This document shows positions 29,101 to 41,077 of a stretch of DNA of 64,000 nt, piece after piece; within the stretch, counting starts at the first letter, position 1, and each line of letters begins with the position of its first letter. The translations under genes and the position numbers were made by a program. Source of the stretch: Xanthostigma xanthostigma. Lineage: Eukaryota > Arthropoda > Insecta > Raphidioptera > Raphidiidae. The notes beneath the pieces are model-generated. The model had not been told where the DNA came from, searched no databases, and worked only from the letters and a program-made list of their open reading frames with translations. The stretch spans positions 25,979,401 to 26,043,400 of the forward strand of contig OY754472.1 of the NCBI GenBank assembly GCA_963575645.1. Direction: 5' to 3'.

Positions 29101-29390
29101 TAGTGTAAATAGACTAACCTTCATTAAATAAAGCAATTTTGCCTATAAGGACTCATTTGCCCCTAATTGTCATAAAGCATGTAAAAACTGCTTGTATGCG
29201 TTAAAATAATGGTTAATATGCAGTTTGCATTTTCTTATGAGAGAATGATCCAAACCTGAATGTTATAGTATAAATAGACTAACCATCATGAAATAAAGCA
29301 ATTTTGCCTATAAGGACTCATTTGCACCTAATTGTCATAAAGCTTGTAAAAACTGTTTGTATGCGTTAAAATAATAGTTAATATGCAGTT
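15676..29390 (+). repeat. Higher-order repeat, copy 2
   Basis: Second copy of the 1-13,880 series. Differences from copy 1 are few point changes, such as GGTTATTATG at about 1,830 against GGTTAATATG here and CTTGGCTGCG at about 10,712 against CTTGTCTGCG here, plus one structural change near 20,750-21,000 that removes one monomer. Rare shared variants such as GAAACATGAATGTAATAG (2,027 and 17,702), CTCATGAGATAATG (about 9,764 and 25,274) and AGCATTTAAAAACTG (about 8,551 and 24,061) show common descent rather than convergence. The near identity implies recent homogenisation. Confidence 0.9.
20750..21000 (+). repeat. Conversion-like patch replacing three monomers by two
   Basis: Copy 1 (about 5,070-5,490) has, in order, a TTTGTATGCG end, a GAGCATGATCG monomer, a TAACTAGACTAACCC monomer and then GATCAAAACCTGAATTTT. 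Copy 2 instead has CGTAAAGCATG with TCTGCTTTAAA, a TAACTTCATG monomer, a GGCTAATATG start and then the same GATCAAAACCTGAATTTT. The inserted piece matches the order found at about 290-530, 7,715-7,950 and 15,965-16,205. Flanks on both sides remain in register, with the offset changing from 95 to 94 monomers. A short-tract conversion or a double exchange explains this. Confidence 0.78.
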
Positions 29391-31414
29391 TGCATTTTCT
29401 TATGAGAGCATGATCGAAACCTGAATGTTATAGTTTAAGTAAACTTACCTTTGTAAAATAAAGCAATTTTGCCTATAAGGACTCATTTGCACCTAATTGT
29501 CGTAAAGCGTGTAAAAACTGCTTGTCTGCGTTAAAATAATGGTTAATATGCAGTTTGCATTTTCCTATGAGAGAATGATCCAAACCTGAATGTTATAGTG
29601 TAACTAGACTAACCCTCATGAAATAAAGCAATTTTGCCTATCAGGACTCATTTGCACCTAATTGTCATAAAGCATGTAAAAACTGCTTGTAGGCGTTAAA
29701 ATAATGGTTAATATGCAGTTTGCATTTTCTTATGAGAGAATGATCAAAACCTGAATTTTATAGAATAAGTAAACTTACCTTTGTGAAATAAAGCAATTTT
29801 GCCTATAAGGACTCATTTGCACCTAATTGTCGTAAAGCATGTAAAAACTGCTTGTCTGCGTTAAAATAATGGTTAATATGCAGTTTGCATTTTCCTATGA
29901 GAGAATGATCCAAACCTGAATGTTATAGTGTAACTAGACTTACCTTCATGAAATAAAGCAATTTTGCCTATAAGGACTCATTTGCCTTTAATTGTCATAA
30001 AGCATGTAAAAACTGCTTGTATGCGTTAAAATAATGGTTAATATGCAGTTTGCATTTTCTTATGAGAGAATGATCCAAACCTGAATGTTATAGTATAAAT
30101 AGACTAACCATCATGAAATAAAGCAATTTTGCCTATAAGGACTCATTTGCACCTAATTGTCATAAAGCTTGTAAAAACTGTTTGTATGCGTTAAAATAAT
30201 GGTTAATATGCAGTTTGCATTTTCTTATGAGAGCATGATCGAAACCTGAATGTTATAGTTTAAGTAAACTTACCTTTGTAAAATAAAGCAATTTTGCCTA
30301 TAAGGACTCATTTGCACCTAATTGTCGTAAAGCGTGTAAAAACTGCTTGTCTGCGTTAAAATAATGGTTAATATGCAGTTTGCATTTTCCTATGAGAGAA
30401 TGATCCAAACCTGAATGTTATAGTGTAACTAGACTAACCCTCATGAAATAAAGCAATTTTGCCTATCAGGACTCATTTGCACCTAATTGTCATAAAGCAT
30501 GTAAAAACTGCTTGTAGGCGTTAAAATAATGGTTAATATGCAGTTTGCATTTTCTTATGAGAGAATGATCCAAACCTGAATTTTATAGAATAAGTAAACT
30601 TACCTTTGTGAAATAAAGCAATTTTGCCTATAAGGACTCATTTGCACCTAATTGTCGTAAAGCATGTAAAAACTGCTTGTCTGCGTTAAAATAATGGTTA
30701 ATATGCAGTTTGCATTTTCCTATGAGAGAATGATCCAAACCTGAATGTTATAGTGTAACTAGACTTACCTTCATGAAATAAAGCAATTTTGCCTATAAGG
30801 ACTCATTTGCCTTTAATTGTCATAAAGCATGTAAAAACTGCTTGTATGCGTTAAAATAATGGTTAATATGCAGTTTGCATTTTCTTATGAGAGAATGATC
30901 CAAACCTGAATGTTATAGTGTAAATAGACTTACCTTTGTAAAATAAAGCAATTTTGCCAATAAGGACTCATTTGCACGCAAATGTCGTGAAGCATGTAAA
31001 AACTGCTTGTATGCGTTAAAATAATGGTAAATTCGCAGTTTGCATTTTCTTATGAGAGAAGGATATAAACCTAAATGTTATATTGTAAATAGACTTACCT
31101 TCATAAAATAAAGCAATTTTGCCTATAAAGACTCATTTGCCCCTCATTGTCATAAAGCAGGTAAAAAGTGCTTGTATGCGTTAAAATAATAGTTAATATG
31201 CAGTTTGCATTTTCTTATGAGAGAATGATCCAAACCTGAATGTTATAGTGTAAATTGACTTACCTTTGTAAAATAAAGCAATTTTGCCTATAAGGACTCA
31301 TTTGCACGCAATTGTCGTGAAGCATGTAAAAACTGCTTGTCTGCGTTAAAATAATGGTTAATATGCAGTTTGCATTTTCTTATGAGAGAATGATCCAAAC
31401 CTGAATGTTATAGT
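29391..31414 (+). repeat. Block copied from about 5,136-7,159 (+24,255)
   Basis: The variant order GAGCATGATCG, GATCAAAACCTGAATTTT, CCTTTAATTG, GAGCATGATCG, ACGCAAATG and GGTAAATTCGCAG follows 5,136-7,159 at exactly 147 monomers. It ends where TAGTCTAAAT (7,157) is replaced by TAGTGAAAGT here (31,412). Small private changes include GGTAAAAAGTGC at about 31,160. Confidence 0.75.
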
Positions 31415-33190
31415 GAAAGTAGACTTACCTTTGTGAAATAAAACAATTTTGCCTTTAAGGACTTATTTGCACCTAATTGTCGTGAACCATGTAAAAACCG
31501 CTTGTCTGCGTGAAAATGATTGTCAATATTCAGTTTGCATTTTCTTATGAGAGAATGATCCAAACCTGAATATTATAGTGTAAATAGACTTACCCTCATG
31601 AAATAAAGCAATTTTGCCTATAAGGACTCATTTGCACCTAATTGTCATAAAGCATGTAAAAACTGCTTGTATGCGTTAAAATAATAGTTAATATGCAGTT
31701 TGCATTTTCTTGTGAGAGAATGATCCAAACCTGAATGTTATAGTGTAAGTAAACTTACCTTTGTAAAATAAAGCAATTTTGCCTATAAGGACTCATTTGC
31801 CCCTAATTGTCATAAAGCATGTAAAAACTGCTTGTATGCGTTAAAATAATGGTTAATATGCAGTTTGCATTTTCTTATGAGAGAATGATCTAAACCTGAA
31901 TGTTATAGTCTAAATAGACTTACCTTTGAAAAATAAAGCAATTTTGCCTATAAGGACTCATTTGCACGCAATTGTCGTGAAGCATGTAAAAACTGCTTGT
32001 CTGCGTTAAAATGATAGTAAATATGCAGTTTTCATTTTCTTATGAGAGAATGATCCAAACCTGAATGTTATAGTGTAAATAGACTAACCCTCATGAAATA
32101 AAGCAATATTGCCTATCAGGACTCATTTGCACCTAATTGTCATAAAGCATGTAAAAACTGCTTGTAGGCGTTAAAATAATGGTTAATATGCAGTTTGCAT
32201 TTTCTTATGAGAGAATGATCCAAACCTGAATGTTATAGTGAAAGTAGACTTACCTTTGTGAAATAAAACAATTTTGCCTTTAAGGACTTATTTGCACCTA
32301 ATTGTCGTAAACCATGTAAAAACCGCTTGTCTGCGTGAAAATGATAGTCAATATTCAGTTTGCATTTTCTTATGAGAGAATGATCTAAACCTGAATATTA
32401 TAGTGTAAATAGACTTACCCTCATGAAATAAAGCAATTTTGCCTATAAGGACTTATTTGCACCTAATTGTCATAAAGCATGTAAAAACTGCTTGTATGCG
32501 TTAAAATAATAGTTAATATGCAGTTTGCATTTTCTTGTGAGAGAATGATCCAAACCTGAATGTTATAGTGTAAGTAAACTTACCTTTGTAAAATAAAGCA
32601 ATTTTGCCTATAAGGACTCATTTGCACCTAATTGTCGTAAAGCATGTAAAAACTGCCTGTCTGCGTTAAAATAATGGTTAATCTGCAGTTTGCATTTTCT
32701 TATGAGAGAATAATCCAAACCTGAATGTTATAGTGTAAGTAAACTTACCTTTGTAAAATAAAGCAATTTTGCCTATAAGGACTCATTTGCCCCTAATTGT
32801 CATAAAGCATGTAAAAACTGCTTGTATGCGTTAAAATAATGGTTAATATGCAGTTTGCATTTTTTTATGAGAGAATGATCTAAACCTGAATGTTATAGTG
32901 TAAATAGACTTACCCTCATGAAATCAGGCAATTTTTCCTATACTAACTCATTTGCCCCTAATTGTCATAAAGCATGTAAAAACTGCTTGTATGCGTTAAA
33001 ATAATGGTTAATATGCAGTTTGCATTTTCTTATGAGAGAATGATCCAAACCTGAATGTTATAGTCTAAATAGACTTACCTTTGAAAAATAAAGCAATTTT
33101 GCCTATAAGGACTCATTTGCACGCAATTGTCGTGAAGCATGTAAAAACTGCTTGTCTGCGTTAAAATGATAGTAAATATGCAGTTTGCAT
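31415..33190 (+). repeat. Block copied from about 2,870-4,645 (+28,545)
   Basis: Starts with the GTGAAAGTAGAC monomer and follows the 2,870-4,645 order at 173 monomers, including AAATCAGGC at 32,923 (4,378 in the source). It ends near 33,190, where the TTTTATAGAATAAG monomer appears in place of the source's AATAATCC monomer. A local cluster of changes sits at about 32,934-32,948 (TTTTTCCTATACTAACTC). Confidence 0.72.
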
Positions 33191-33418
33191 TTTCTTATGA
33201 GAGAATGATCCAAACCTGAATTTTATAGAATAAGTAAACTTACCTTTGTGAAATAAAGCAATTTTGCCTATAAGGACTCATTTGTACCTAATTGTCGTAA
33301 AGCATGTAAAAACTGCTTTTCTGCGTTAAAATAATGGTTAATATGCAGTTTGCATTTTCTTATGAGAGAATAATCCAAACCTGAATTATATAGTGTAAAT
33401 AGACTAACCTTCATTAAA

Positions 33419-33424
33419 TAAAAG
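33419..33424 (+). other. Satellite phase break, +1 bp
   Basis: TTAAATAAAAGCAATTTTG has one A more than the normal TTAAATAAAGCAATTTTG. Monomer starts shift from position 1 modulo 165 to position 2 after this point. It is the first indel in more than 200 monomers. Confidence 0.85.
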
Positions 33425-35417
33425 CAATTTTGCCTATAAGGACTCATTTGCCCCTAATTGTCATAAAGCATGTAAAAACTGCTTGTATGCGTTAAAATAA
33501 TGGTTAATATGCAGTTTGCATTTTCTTATGAGAGAATGATCCAAACCTGAATGTTATAGTATAAATAGACTAACCATCATGAAATAAAGCAATTTTGCCT
33601 ATAAGGACTCATTTGCACCTAATTGTCATAAAGCTTGTAAAAACTGTTTGTATGCGTTAAAATAATAGTTAATATGCAGTTTGCATTTTCTTATGAGAGC
33701 ATGATCGAAACCTGAATGTTATAGTTTAAGTAAACTTACCTTTGTAAAATAAAGCAATTTTGCCTATAAGGACTCATTTGCACCTAATTGTCGTAAAGCG
33801 TGTAAAAACTGCTTGTCTGCGTTAAAATAATGGTTAATATGCAGTTTGCATTTTCCTATGAGAGAATGATCCAAACCTGAATGTTATAGTGTAACTAGAC
33901 TAACCCTCATGAAATAAAGCAATTTTGCCTATCAGGACTCATTTGCACCTAATTGTCATAAAGCATGTAAAAACTGCTTGTAGGCGTTAAAATAATGGTT
34001 AATATGCAGTTTGCATTTTCTTATGAGAGACTGATCCAAACCTGAATTTTATAGAATAAGTAAACTTACCTTTGTGAAATAAAGCAATTTTGCCTATAAG
34101 GACTCATTTGCACCTAATTGTCGTAAAGCATGTAAAAACTGCTTGTCTGCGTTAAAATAATGGTTAATATGCAGTTTGCATTTTCCTATGAGAGAATGAT
34201 CCAAACCTGAATGTTATAGTGTAACTAGACTTACCTTCATGAAATAAAGCAATTTTGCCTATAAGGACTCATTTGCCTTTAATTGTCATAAAGCATGTAA
34301 AAACTGCTTGTATGCGTTAAAATAATGGTTAATATGCAGTTTGCATTTTCTTATGAGAGAATGATCCAAACCTGAATGTTATAGTGTAAATAGACTTACC
34401 TTTGTAAAATAAAGCAATTTTGCCTATAAGGACTCATTTGCACGCAAATGTCGTGAAGCATGTAAAAACTGCTTGTGTGCGTTAAAATAATGGTAAATTC
34501 GCAGTTTGCATTTTCTTATGAGAGAAGGATATAAACCTAAATGTTATATTGTAAATAGACTAACCCTCATGAAATAAAGCAATTTTGCCTATAAGGACTC
34601 ATTTGCACCTAATTGTCATAAAGCTTGTAAAAACTGCTTGTATGCGTTAAAATAATGGTTAATATGCAGTTTGCATTTTCTGATGAGAGAATAATCCAAA
34701 CCTGAATTATATAGTGTAAATAGACTTACCTTCATAAAATAAAGCAATTTTGCCTATAAAGACTCATTTGCCCCTCATTGTCATAAAGCAGGTAAAAACT
34801 GCTTGTATGCGTTAAAATAATAGTTAATATGCAGTTTGCATTTTCTTATGAGAGAATGATCCAAACCTGAATGTTATAGTGTAAATTGACTTACCTTTGT
34901 AAAATAAAGCAATTTTGCCTATAAGGACTCATTTGCACGCAATTGTCGTGAAGCATGTAAAAACTGCTTGTCTGCGTTAAAATAATAGTTAATATGCAGT
35001 TTGCATTTTCTTATGAGAGAATGATCCAAACCTGAATGTTATAGTGAAAGTAGACTTACCTTTGTGAAATAAAACAATTTTGCCTTTAAGGACTTATCTG
35101 CACCTAATTGTCGTAAACCATGTAAAAACCGCTTGTCTGCGTGAAAATGATAGTCAATATTCAGTTTGCATTTTCTTATGAGAGAATGATCCAAACCTGA
35201 ATATTATAGTGTAAATATACTTACCCTCATGAAATAAAGCAATTTTGCCTATAATTACTTATTTGCACCTAATTGTCATAAAGCATGTAAAAACTGCTTG
35301 TATGCGTTAAAATAATAGTTAATATGCAGTTTGCATTTTCTTGTGAGAGAATGATCCAAACCTGAATGTTATAGTGTAAGTAAACTTACCTTTGTAAAAT
35401 AAAGCAATTTTGCCTAT

Positions 35418-35424
35418 AAGTCAT
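35418..35424 (+). other. Satellite phase break, -3 bp
   Basis: CCTATAAGTCATTTGC lacks the GAC of the usual CCTATAAGGACTCATTTGC. It is private to this monomer; the sister block at about 47.5 kb is intact. Confidence 0.85.
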
Positions 35425-38400
35425 TTGCACCTAATTGTCGTAAAGCATGTAAAAACTGCCTGTCTGCGTTAAAATAATGGTTAATATGCAGTTTGCATTT
35501 TCTTATGAGAGAATAATCCAAACCTGAATGTTATAGTGTAAGTAAACTTACCTTTGTAAAATAAAGCAATTTTGCCTATAAGGACTCATTTGCCCCTAAT
35601 TGTCATAAAGCATGTAAAAACTGCTTGTATGCGTTAAAATAATGGTTAATATGCAGTTTGCATTTTTTTATGAGAGAATGATCTAAACCTGAATGTTATA
35701 GTGTAAATAGACTTACCCTCATGAAATCAGGCAATTTTGCCTATAAGGACTCATTTGCCCCTAATTGTCATAAAGCATGTAAAAACTGCTTGTATGCGTT
35801 AAAATAATGGTTAATATGCAGTTTGCATTTTCTTATGAGAGAATGATCCAAACCTGAATGTTATAGTCTAAATAGACTTACCTTTGAAAAATAAAGCAAT
35901 TTTGCCTATAAGGACTCATTTGCACGCAATTGTCGTGAAGCATGTAAAAACTGCTTGTCTGCGTTAAAATGATAGTAAATATGCAGTTTGCATTTTCTTA
36001 TGAGAGAATGATCCAAACCTGAATTTTATAGAATAAGTAAACTTACCTTTGTGAAATAAAGCAATTTTGCCTATAAGGACTCATTTGTACCTAATTGTCG
36101 TAAAGCATGTAAAAACTGCTTTTCTGCGTTAAAATAATGGTTAATATGCAGTTTGCATTTTCTGATGAGAGAATAATCCAAACCTGAATTATATAGTGTA
36201 AATAGACTTACCTTCATAAAATAAAGCAATTTTGCCTATAAAGACTCATTTGCCCCTCATTGTCATAAAGCAGGTAAAAACTGCTTGTATGCGTTAAAAT
36301 AATAGTTAATATGCAGTTTGCATTTTCTTATGAGAGAATGATCCAAACCTGAATGTTATAGTGTAAATTGACTTACCTTTGTAAAATAAAGCAATTTTGC
36401 CTATAAGGACTCATTTGCACGCAATTGTCGTGAAGCATGTAAAAACTGCTTGTCTGCGTTAAAATAATGGTTAATATGCAGTTTGCATTTTCTTATGAGA
36501 GAATGATCCAAACCTGAATGTTATAGTGAAAGTAGACTTACCTTTGTGAAATAAAACAATTTTGCCTTTAAGGACTTATTTGCACCTAATTGTCGTAAAC
36601 CATGTAAAAACCGCTTGTCTGCGTGAAAATGATAGTCAATATTCAGTTTGCATTTTCTTATGAGAGAATGATCTAAACCTGAATATTATATTGTAAATAG
36701 ACTTACCCTCATGAAATAAAGCAATTTTGCCTATAAGGACTTATTTGCACCTAATTGTCATAAAGCATGTAAAAACTGCTTGTATGCGTTAAAATAATAG
36801 TTAATATGCAGTTTGCATTTTCTTGTGAGAGAATGATCCAAACCTGAATGTTATAGTGTAAGTAAACTTACCTTTGTAAAATAAAGCAATTTTGCCTATA
36901 AGGACTCATTTGCACCTAATTGTCGTAAAGCATGTAAAAACTGCCTGTCTGCGTTAAAATAATGGTTAATATGCAGTTTGCATTTTCTTATGAGAGAATA
37001 ATCCAAACCTGAATGTTATAGTGTAAGTAAACTTACCTTTGTAAAATAAAGCAATTTTGCCTATAAGGACTCATTTGCCCCTAATTGTCATAAAGCATGT
37101 AAAAACTGCTTGTATGCGTTAAAATAATGGTTAATATGCAGTTTGCATTTTTTTATGAGAGAATGATCTAAACCTGAATGTAATAGTGTAAATAGACTTA
37201 CCCTCATAAAATCAGGCAATTTTGCCTATAAGGACTCATTTGCCCCTAATTGTCATAAAGCATGTAAAAACTGCTTGTATGCGTTAAAATAATGGTTAAT
37301 ATGCAGTTTGCATTTTCTTATGAGAGAATGATCCAAACCTGAATGTTATAGTCTAAATAGACTTACCTTTGAAAAATAAAGCAATTTTGCCTATAAGGAC
37401 TCATTTGCACGCAATTGTCGTGAAGCATGTAAAAACTGCTTGTCTGCGTTAAAATGATAGTAAATATGCAGTTTGCATTTTCTTATGAGAGAATGATCCA
37501 AACCTGAATTTTATAGAATAAGTAAACTTACCTTTGTGAAATCTAGCAATTTTGCCTATAAGGACTCATTTGTACCTAATTGTCGTAAAGCATGTAAAAA
37601 CTGCTTTTCTGCGTTAAAATAATGGTTAATATGCAGTGTGCATTTTCTTATGAGAGAATAATCCAAACCTGAATTATATAGTGTAAATAGACTAACCTTC
37701 ATTAAATAAAGCAATTTTGCCTATAAGGACTCATTTGCCCATAATTGTCATAAAGCATGTAAAAACTGCTTGTATGCGTTAAAATAATGGTTAATATGCA
37801 GTTTGCATTTTCTTATGAGAGAATGATCCAAACCTGAATGTTATAGTGTAAATTGACTTACCTTTGTAAAATAAAGCAATTTTGCCTATAAGGACTCATT
37901 TGCACGCAATTGTCGTGAAGCATGTAAAAACTGCTTGTCTGCGTTAAAATAATGGTTAATATGCAGTTTGCATTTTCTTATGAGAGAATGATCCAAACCT
38001 GAATGTTATAGTGAAAGTAGACTTACCTTTGTGAAATAAAACAATTTTGCCTTTAAGGACTTATTTGCACCTAATTGTCGTAAACTATGTAAAAACCGCT
38101 TGTCTGCGTGAAAATGATAGTCAATATTCAGTTTGCATTTTCTTATGAGAGAATGATCCAAACCTGAATATTATAGTGTAAATAGACTTACCCTCATGAA
38201 ATAAAGCAATTTTGCCTATAAGGACTCATTTGCACCTAATTGTCATAAAGCATGTAAAAACTGCTTGTATGCGTTAAAATAATAGTTAATATGCAGTTTG
38301 CATTTTCTTGTGAGAGAATGATCCAAACCTGAATGTTATAGTGTAAGTAAACTTACCTTTGTAAAATAAAGCAATTTTGCCTATAAGGACTCATTTGCCC

Positions 38401-40476
38401 CTAATTGTCATAAAGCATGTAAAAACTGCTTGTATGCGTTAAAATAATGGTTAATATGTAGTTTGCATTTTCTTATGAGAGAATGATCCAAACCTGAATG
38501 TTATAGTCTAAATAGACTTACCTTTGAAAAATAAAGCAATTTTGCCTATAAGGACTCATTTGCACGCAATTGTCGTGAAGCATGTAAAAACTGCTTGTCT
38601 GCGTTAAAATGATAGTAAATATGCAGTTTCCATTTTCTTATGAGAGAATGATCCAAACCTGAATGTTATAGTGTAAATAGACTAACCCTCATGAAATAAA
38701 GCAATTTTGCCTATCAGGACTCATTTGCACCTAATTGTCATAAAGCATGTAAAAACTGCTTGTAGGCGTTAAAATAATGGTTAATATGCAGTTTGCATTT
38801 TCTTATGAGAGAATAATCCAAACCTGAATTTTATAGAATAAGTAAACTTACCTTTGTGAAATAAAGCAATTTTGCCTATAAGGACTCATTTGTACCTAAT
38901 TGTCGTAAAGCATGTAAAAACTGCTTTTCTGCGTTAAAATAATGGTTAATATGCAGTTTGCATTTTCTTATGAGAGAATAATCCAAACCTGAATTATATA
39001 GTGTAAATAGACTAACCTTCATTAAATAAAGCAATTTTGCCTATAAGGACTCATTTGCCCCTAATTGTCATAAAGCATGTAAAAACTGCTTGTATGCGTT
39101 AAAATAATGGTTAATATGCAGTTTGCATTTTCTAATGAGAGAATGATCCAAACCTGAATGTTATAGTATAAATAGACTAACCATCATGAAATAAAGCAAT
39201 TTTGCCTATAAGGACTCATTTGCACCTAATTGTCGTAAAGCATGTAAAAACTGCTTGTCTGCGTTAAAATAATGGTTAATATGCAGTTTGCATTTTCCTA
39301 TGAGAGAATGATCCAAACCTGAATGTTATAGTGTAACTAGACTTACCTTCATGAAATAAAGCAATTTTGCCTATAAGGACTCATTTGCCTTTAATTGTCA
39401 TAAAGCATGTAAAAACTGCTTGTATGCGTTAAAATAATGGTTAATATGCAGTTTGCATTTTCTTATGAGAGAATGATCCAAACCTGAATGTTATAGTGTA
39501 AATAGACTTACCTTTGTAAAATAAAGCAATTTTGCCTATAAGGACTCATTTGCACGCAAATGTCGTGAAGCATGAAAAAACTGCTTGTATGCGTTAAAAT
39601 AATGGTAAATTCGCAGTTTGCATTTTCTTATGAGAGAAGGATATAAACCTAAATGTTATATTGTAAATAGACTAACCCTCATGAAATAAAGCAATTTTGC
39701 CTATAAGGACTCATTTGCACCTAATTGTCATAAAGCTTGTAAAAACTGCTTGTATGCGTTAAAATAATGGTTAATATGCAGTTTGCATTTTCTGATGAGA
39801 GAATAATCCAAACCTGAATTATATAGTGTAAATAGACTTACCTTCATAAAATAAAGCAATTTTGCCTATAAAGACTCATTTGCCCCTCATTGTCATAAAG
39901 CAGGTAAAAACTGCTTGTATGCGTTAAAATAATAGTTAATATGCAGTTTGCATTTTCTTATGAGAGAATGATCCAAACCTGAATGTTATAGTGTAAATTG
40001 ACTTACCTTTGTAAAATAAAGCAATTTTGCCTATAAGGACTCATTTGCACGCAATTGTCGTGAAGCATGTAAAAACTGCTTGTCTGCGTTAAAATAATGG
40101 TTAATATGCAGTTTGCATTTTCCTATGAGAGAATGATCCAAACCTGAATGTTATAGTGAAAGTAGACTTACCTTTGTGAAATAAAACAATTTTGCCTTTA
40201 AGGACTTATTTGCACCTTATTGTCGTAAACCATGTAAAAACCGCTTGTCTGCGTGAAAATGATAGTCAATATTCAGTTTGCATTTTCTTATGAGAGAATG
40301 ATCCAAACCTGAATATTATAGTGTAAATAGACTTACCCTCATGAAATAAAGCAATTTTGCCTATAAGGACTCATTTGCACCTAATTGTCATAAAGCATGT
40401 AAAAACTGCTTGTATGCGGTAAAATAATAGTTAATATGCAGTTTGCATTTTCTTGTGAGAGAATGATCCAAACCTG

Positions 40477-40485
40477 AATGTTATA
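40477..40485 (+). repeat. Probable target-site duplication, left copy
   Basis: AATGTTATA directly before the element. The right flank begins AATATTATA, one mismatch in nine. The empty paralogue at about 49.6 kb has one copy of AATGTTATA at this place, which supports a duplication made by insertion. If the element is taken as the symmetric TTCAAAG...CTTTGAA, the duplication is seven bases (TGTTATA/TATTATA); only TTATA is an exact match. Confidence 0.6.
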
Positions 40486-41077
40486 TTCAAAGCAATGGCA
40501 CGTCAATCCGGTGTTGGAGAGGCAACCGGATGGCGAGTGGTAATCTGGGCCTATGAGTGGTGCAGAACCCCCTGGTAGCGCCCAAAGTGACCCCAAATGG
40601 ACGGGGGCGGCGATATGGGGGTGGGACAAAATCGAAAAATGTTTGAAAAGGCAACCGGATAAAAATGCGGTTGCATTGAAGGAAATACCCTAATTATATA
40701 ATAAATTTTTTTTGCCATCCGAAACACGCGGGTCGTTTTTGCACTAGCGAATAAAAAAAAAATAAAAAAAAAACTGAAAAGGCAACCGCTTCAAAATTAG
40801 TGAGCATACTTATTGACACCACCAAACGTTGGAAAAAAATTGCCATCCGATCCTGATGGGCAGTTTCGGAGAAACAACCCCTCAAAGTCGCCGAAAAACC
40901 CTTTTTTTCGATTTTTTCAACAATAAGTAAAAAAAACACACTAAAAATTGTTCAAATCGGATGGCATTCGAAATTTATACTGTCCTAAGTACAAATAATA
41001 GTGTGTATCAATGCCATCCGATTTCGATTAAATTTACCCCTATTTAGCCACCCCCCAAAACTCATGAAAATAACAAT
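40486..41077 (+). repeat. Foldback element, left inverted arm
   Basis: Runs from TTCAAAGCAATGG to about AATAACAAT. Order of parts: the terminal TTCAAAG block, a GGCAACCGGATGG motif (40,521), a G-rich patch (40,603-40,625), a second GGCAACCGGAT (40,650), TGCCATCCGA (40,713), long A runs (about 40,752-40,774), GGCAACCG (40,781), TGCCATCCGA (40,841), its complement (40,957) and TGCCATCCGA (41,012). About nine of the roughly 15 arm differences fall in the outer 170 bp; the inner part is nearly identical to the right arm. Confidence 0.88.
40713..41021. promoter_or_regulatory. Decamer motif cluster in left foldback arm (possible protein-binding sites)
   Basis: TGCCATCCGA occurs exactly at 40,713, 40,841 and 41,012, and as TCGGATGGCA at 40,957. 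A related GGCAACCGGA motif lies at 40,521 and 40,650, with GGCAACCG at 40,781. Repeated short motifs in long terminal repeats of DNA elements often bind the transposase; that role is inferred here only from arrangement. Confidence 0.55.

Larger units (their letters stand above)
1..40485 (+). repeat. 165-bp satellite array, left part (about 245 monomers)
   Basis: The sequence is an uninterrupted head-to-tail tandem array. The unit start ATAATGG recurs at 1, 166, 331, 496 and so on, every 165 bp, and the phase holds exactly to about 33,420. Every monomer carries the recognisable blocks GTAAAAACTGC, GCAATTTTGCC and TGATCCAAACCTGAATG with scattered substitutions. Stop codons fall in all frames in almost every monomer, and I see no coding potential, RNA gene or promoter. 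This is a eukaryotic satellite; the family is not recognised by name. Centromeric or pericentromeric location is inferred from array size, monomer length and higher-order organisation, not shown. Confidence 0.97.
33191..40485 (+). repeat. Mosaic satellite block before the foldback insertion
   Basis: About 44 monomers with variant orders recombined over shorter distances than in the first 29 kb. AAATCAGGC markers lie at 32,923, 35,726 and 37,211, that is 17 and 9 monomers apart after indel correction. The GGTAAATTCGCAG monomer occurs at 34,487 and 39,599. Two phase breaks occur here: a 1-bp gain near 33,421 and a 3-bp loss near 35,420. Parts of this block are the source or sister of 46.4-50.1 kb. 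Confidence 0.8.

Noticed and set aside
1-33420. CRISPR array (regular direct repeats)
   Set aside because: Repeats are contiguous 165-bp units that are similar over their whole length, with no unique spacers and no cas genes; the size and composition are those of a eukaryotic satellite.
40717-40733. CENP-B-box-like sequence ATCCGAAACACGCGGGT in the foldback arm (mirrored in the other arm)
   Set aside because: It matches eight of the nine core positions of the mammalian box, but one such match in 1.2 kb on two strands is not surprising. It is in the insert and not in the satellite, and the satellite consensus has no such box.
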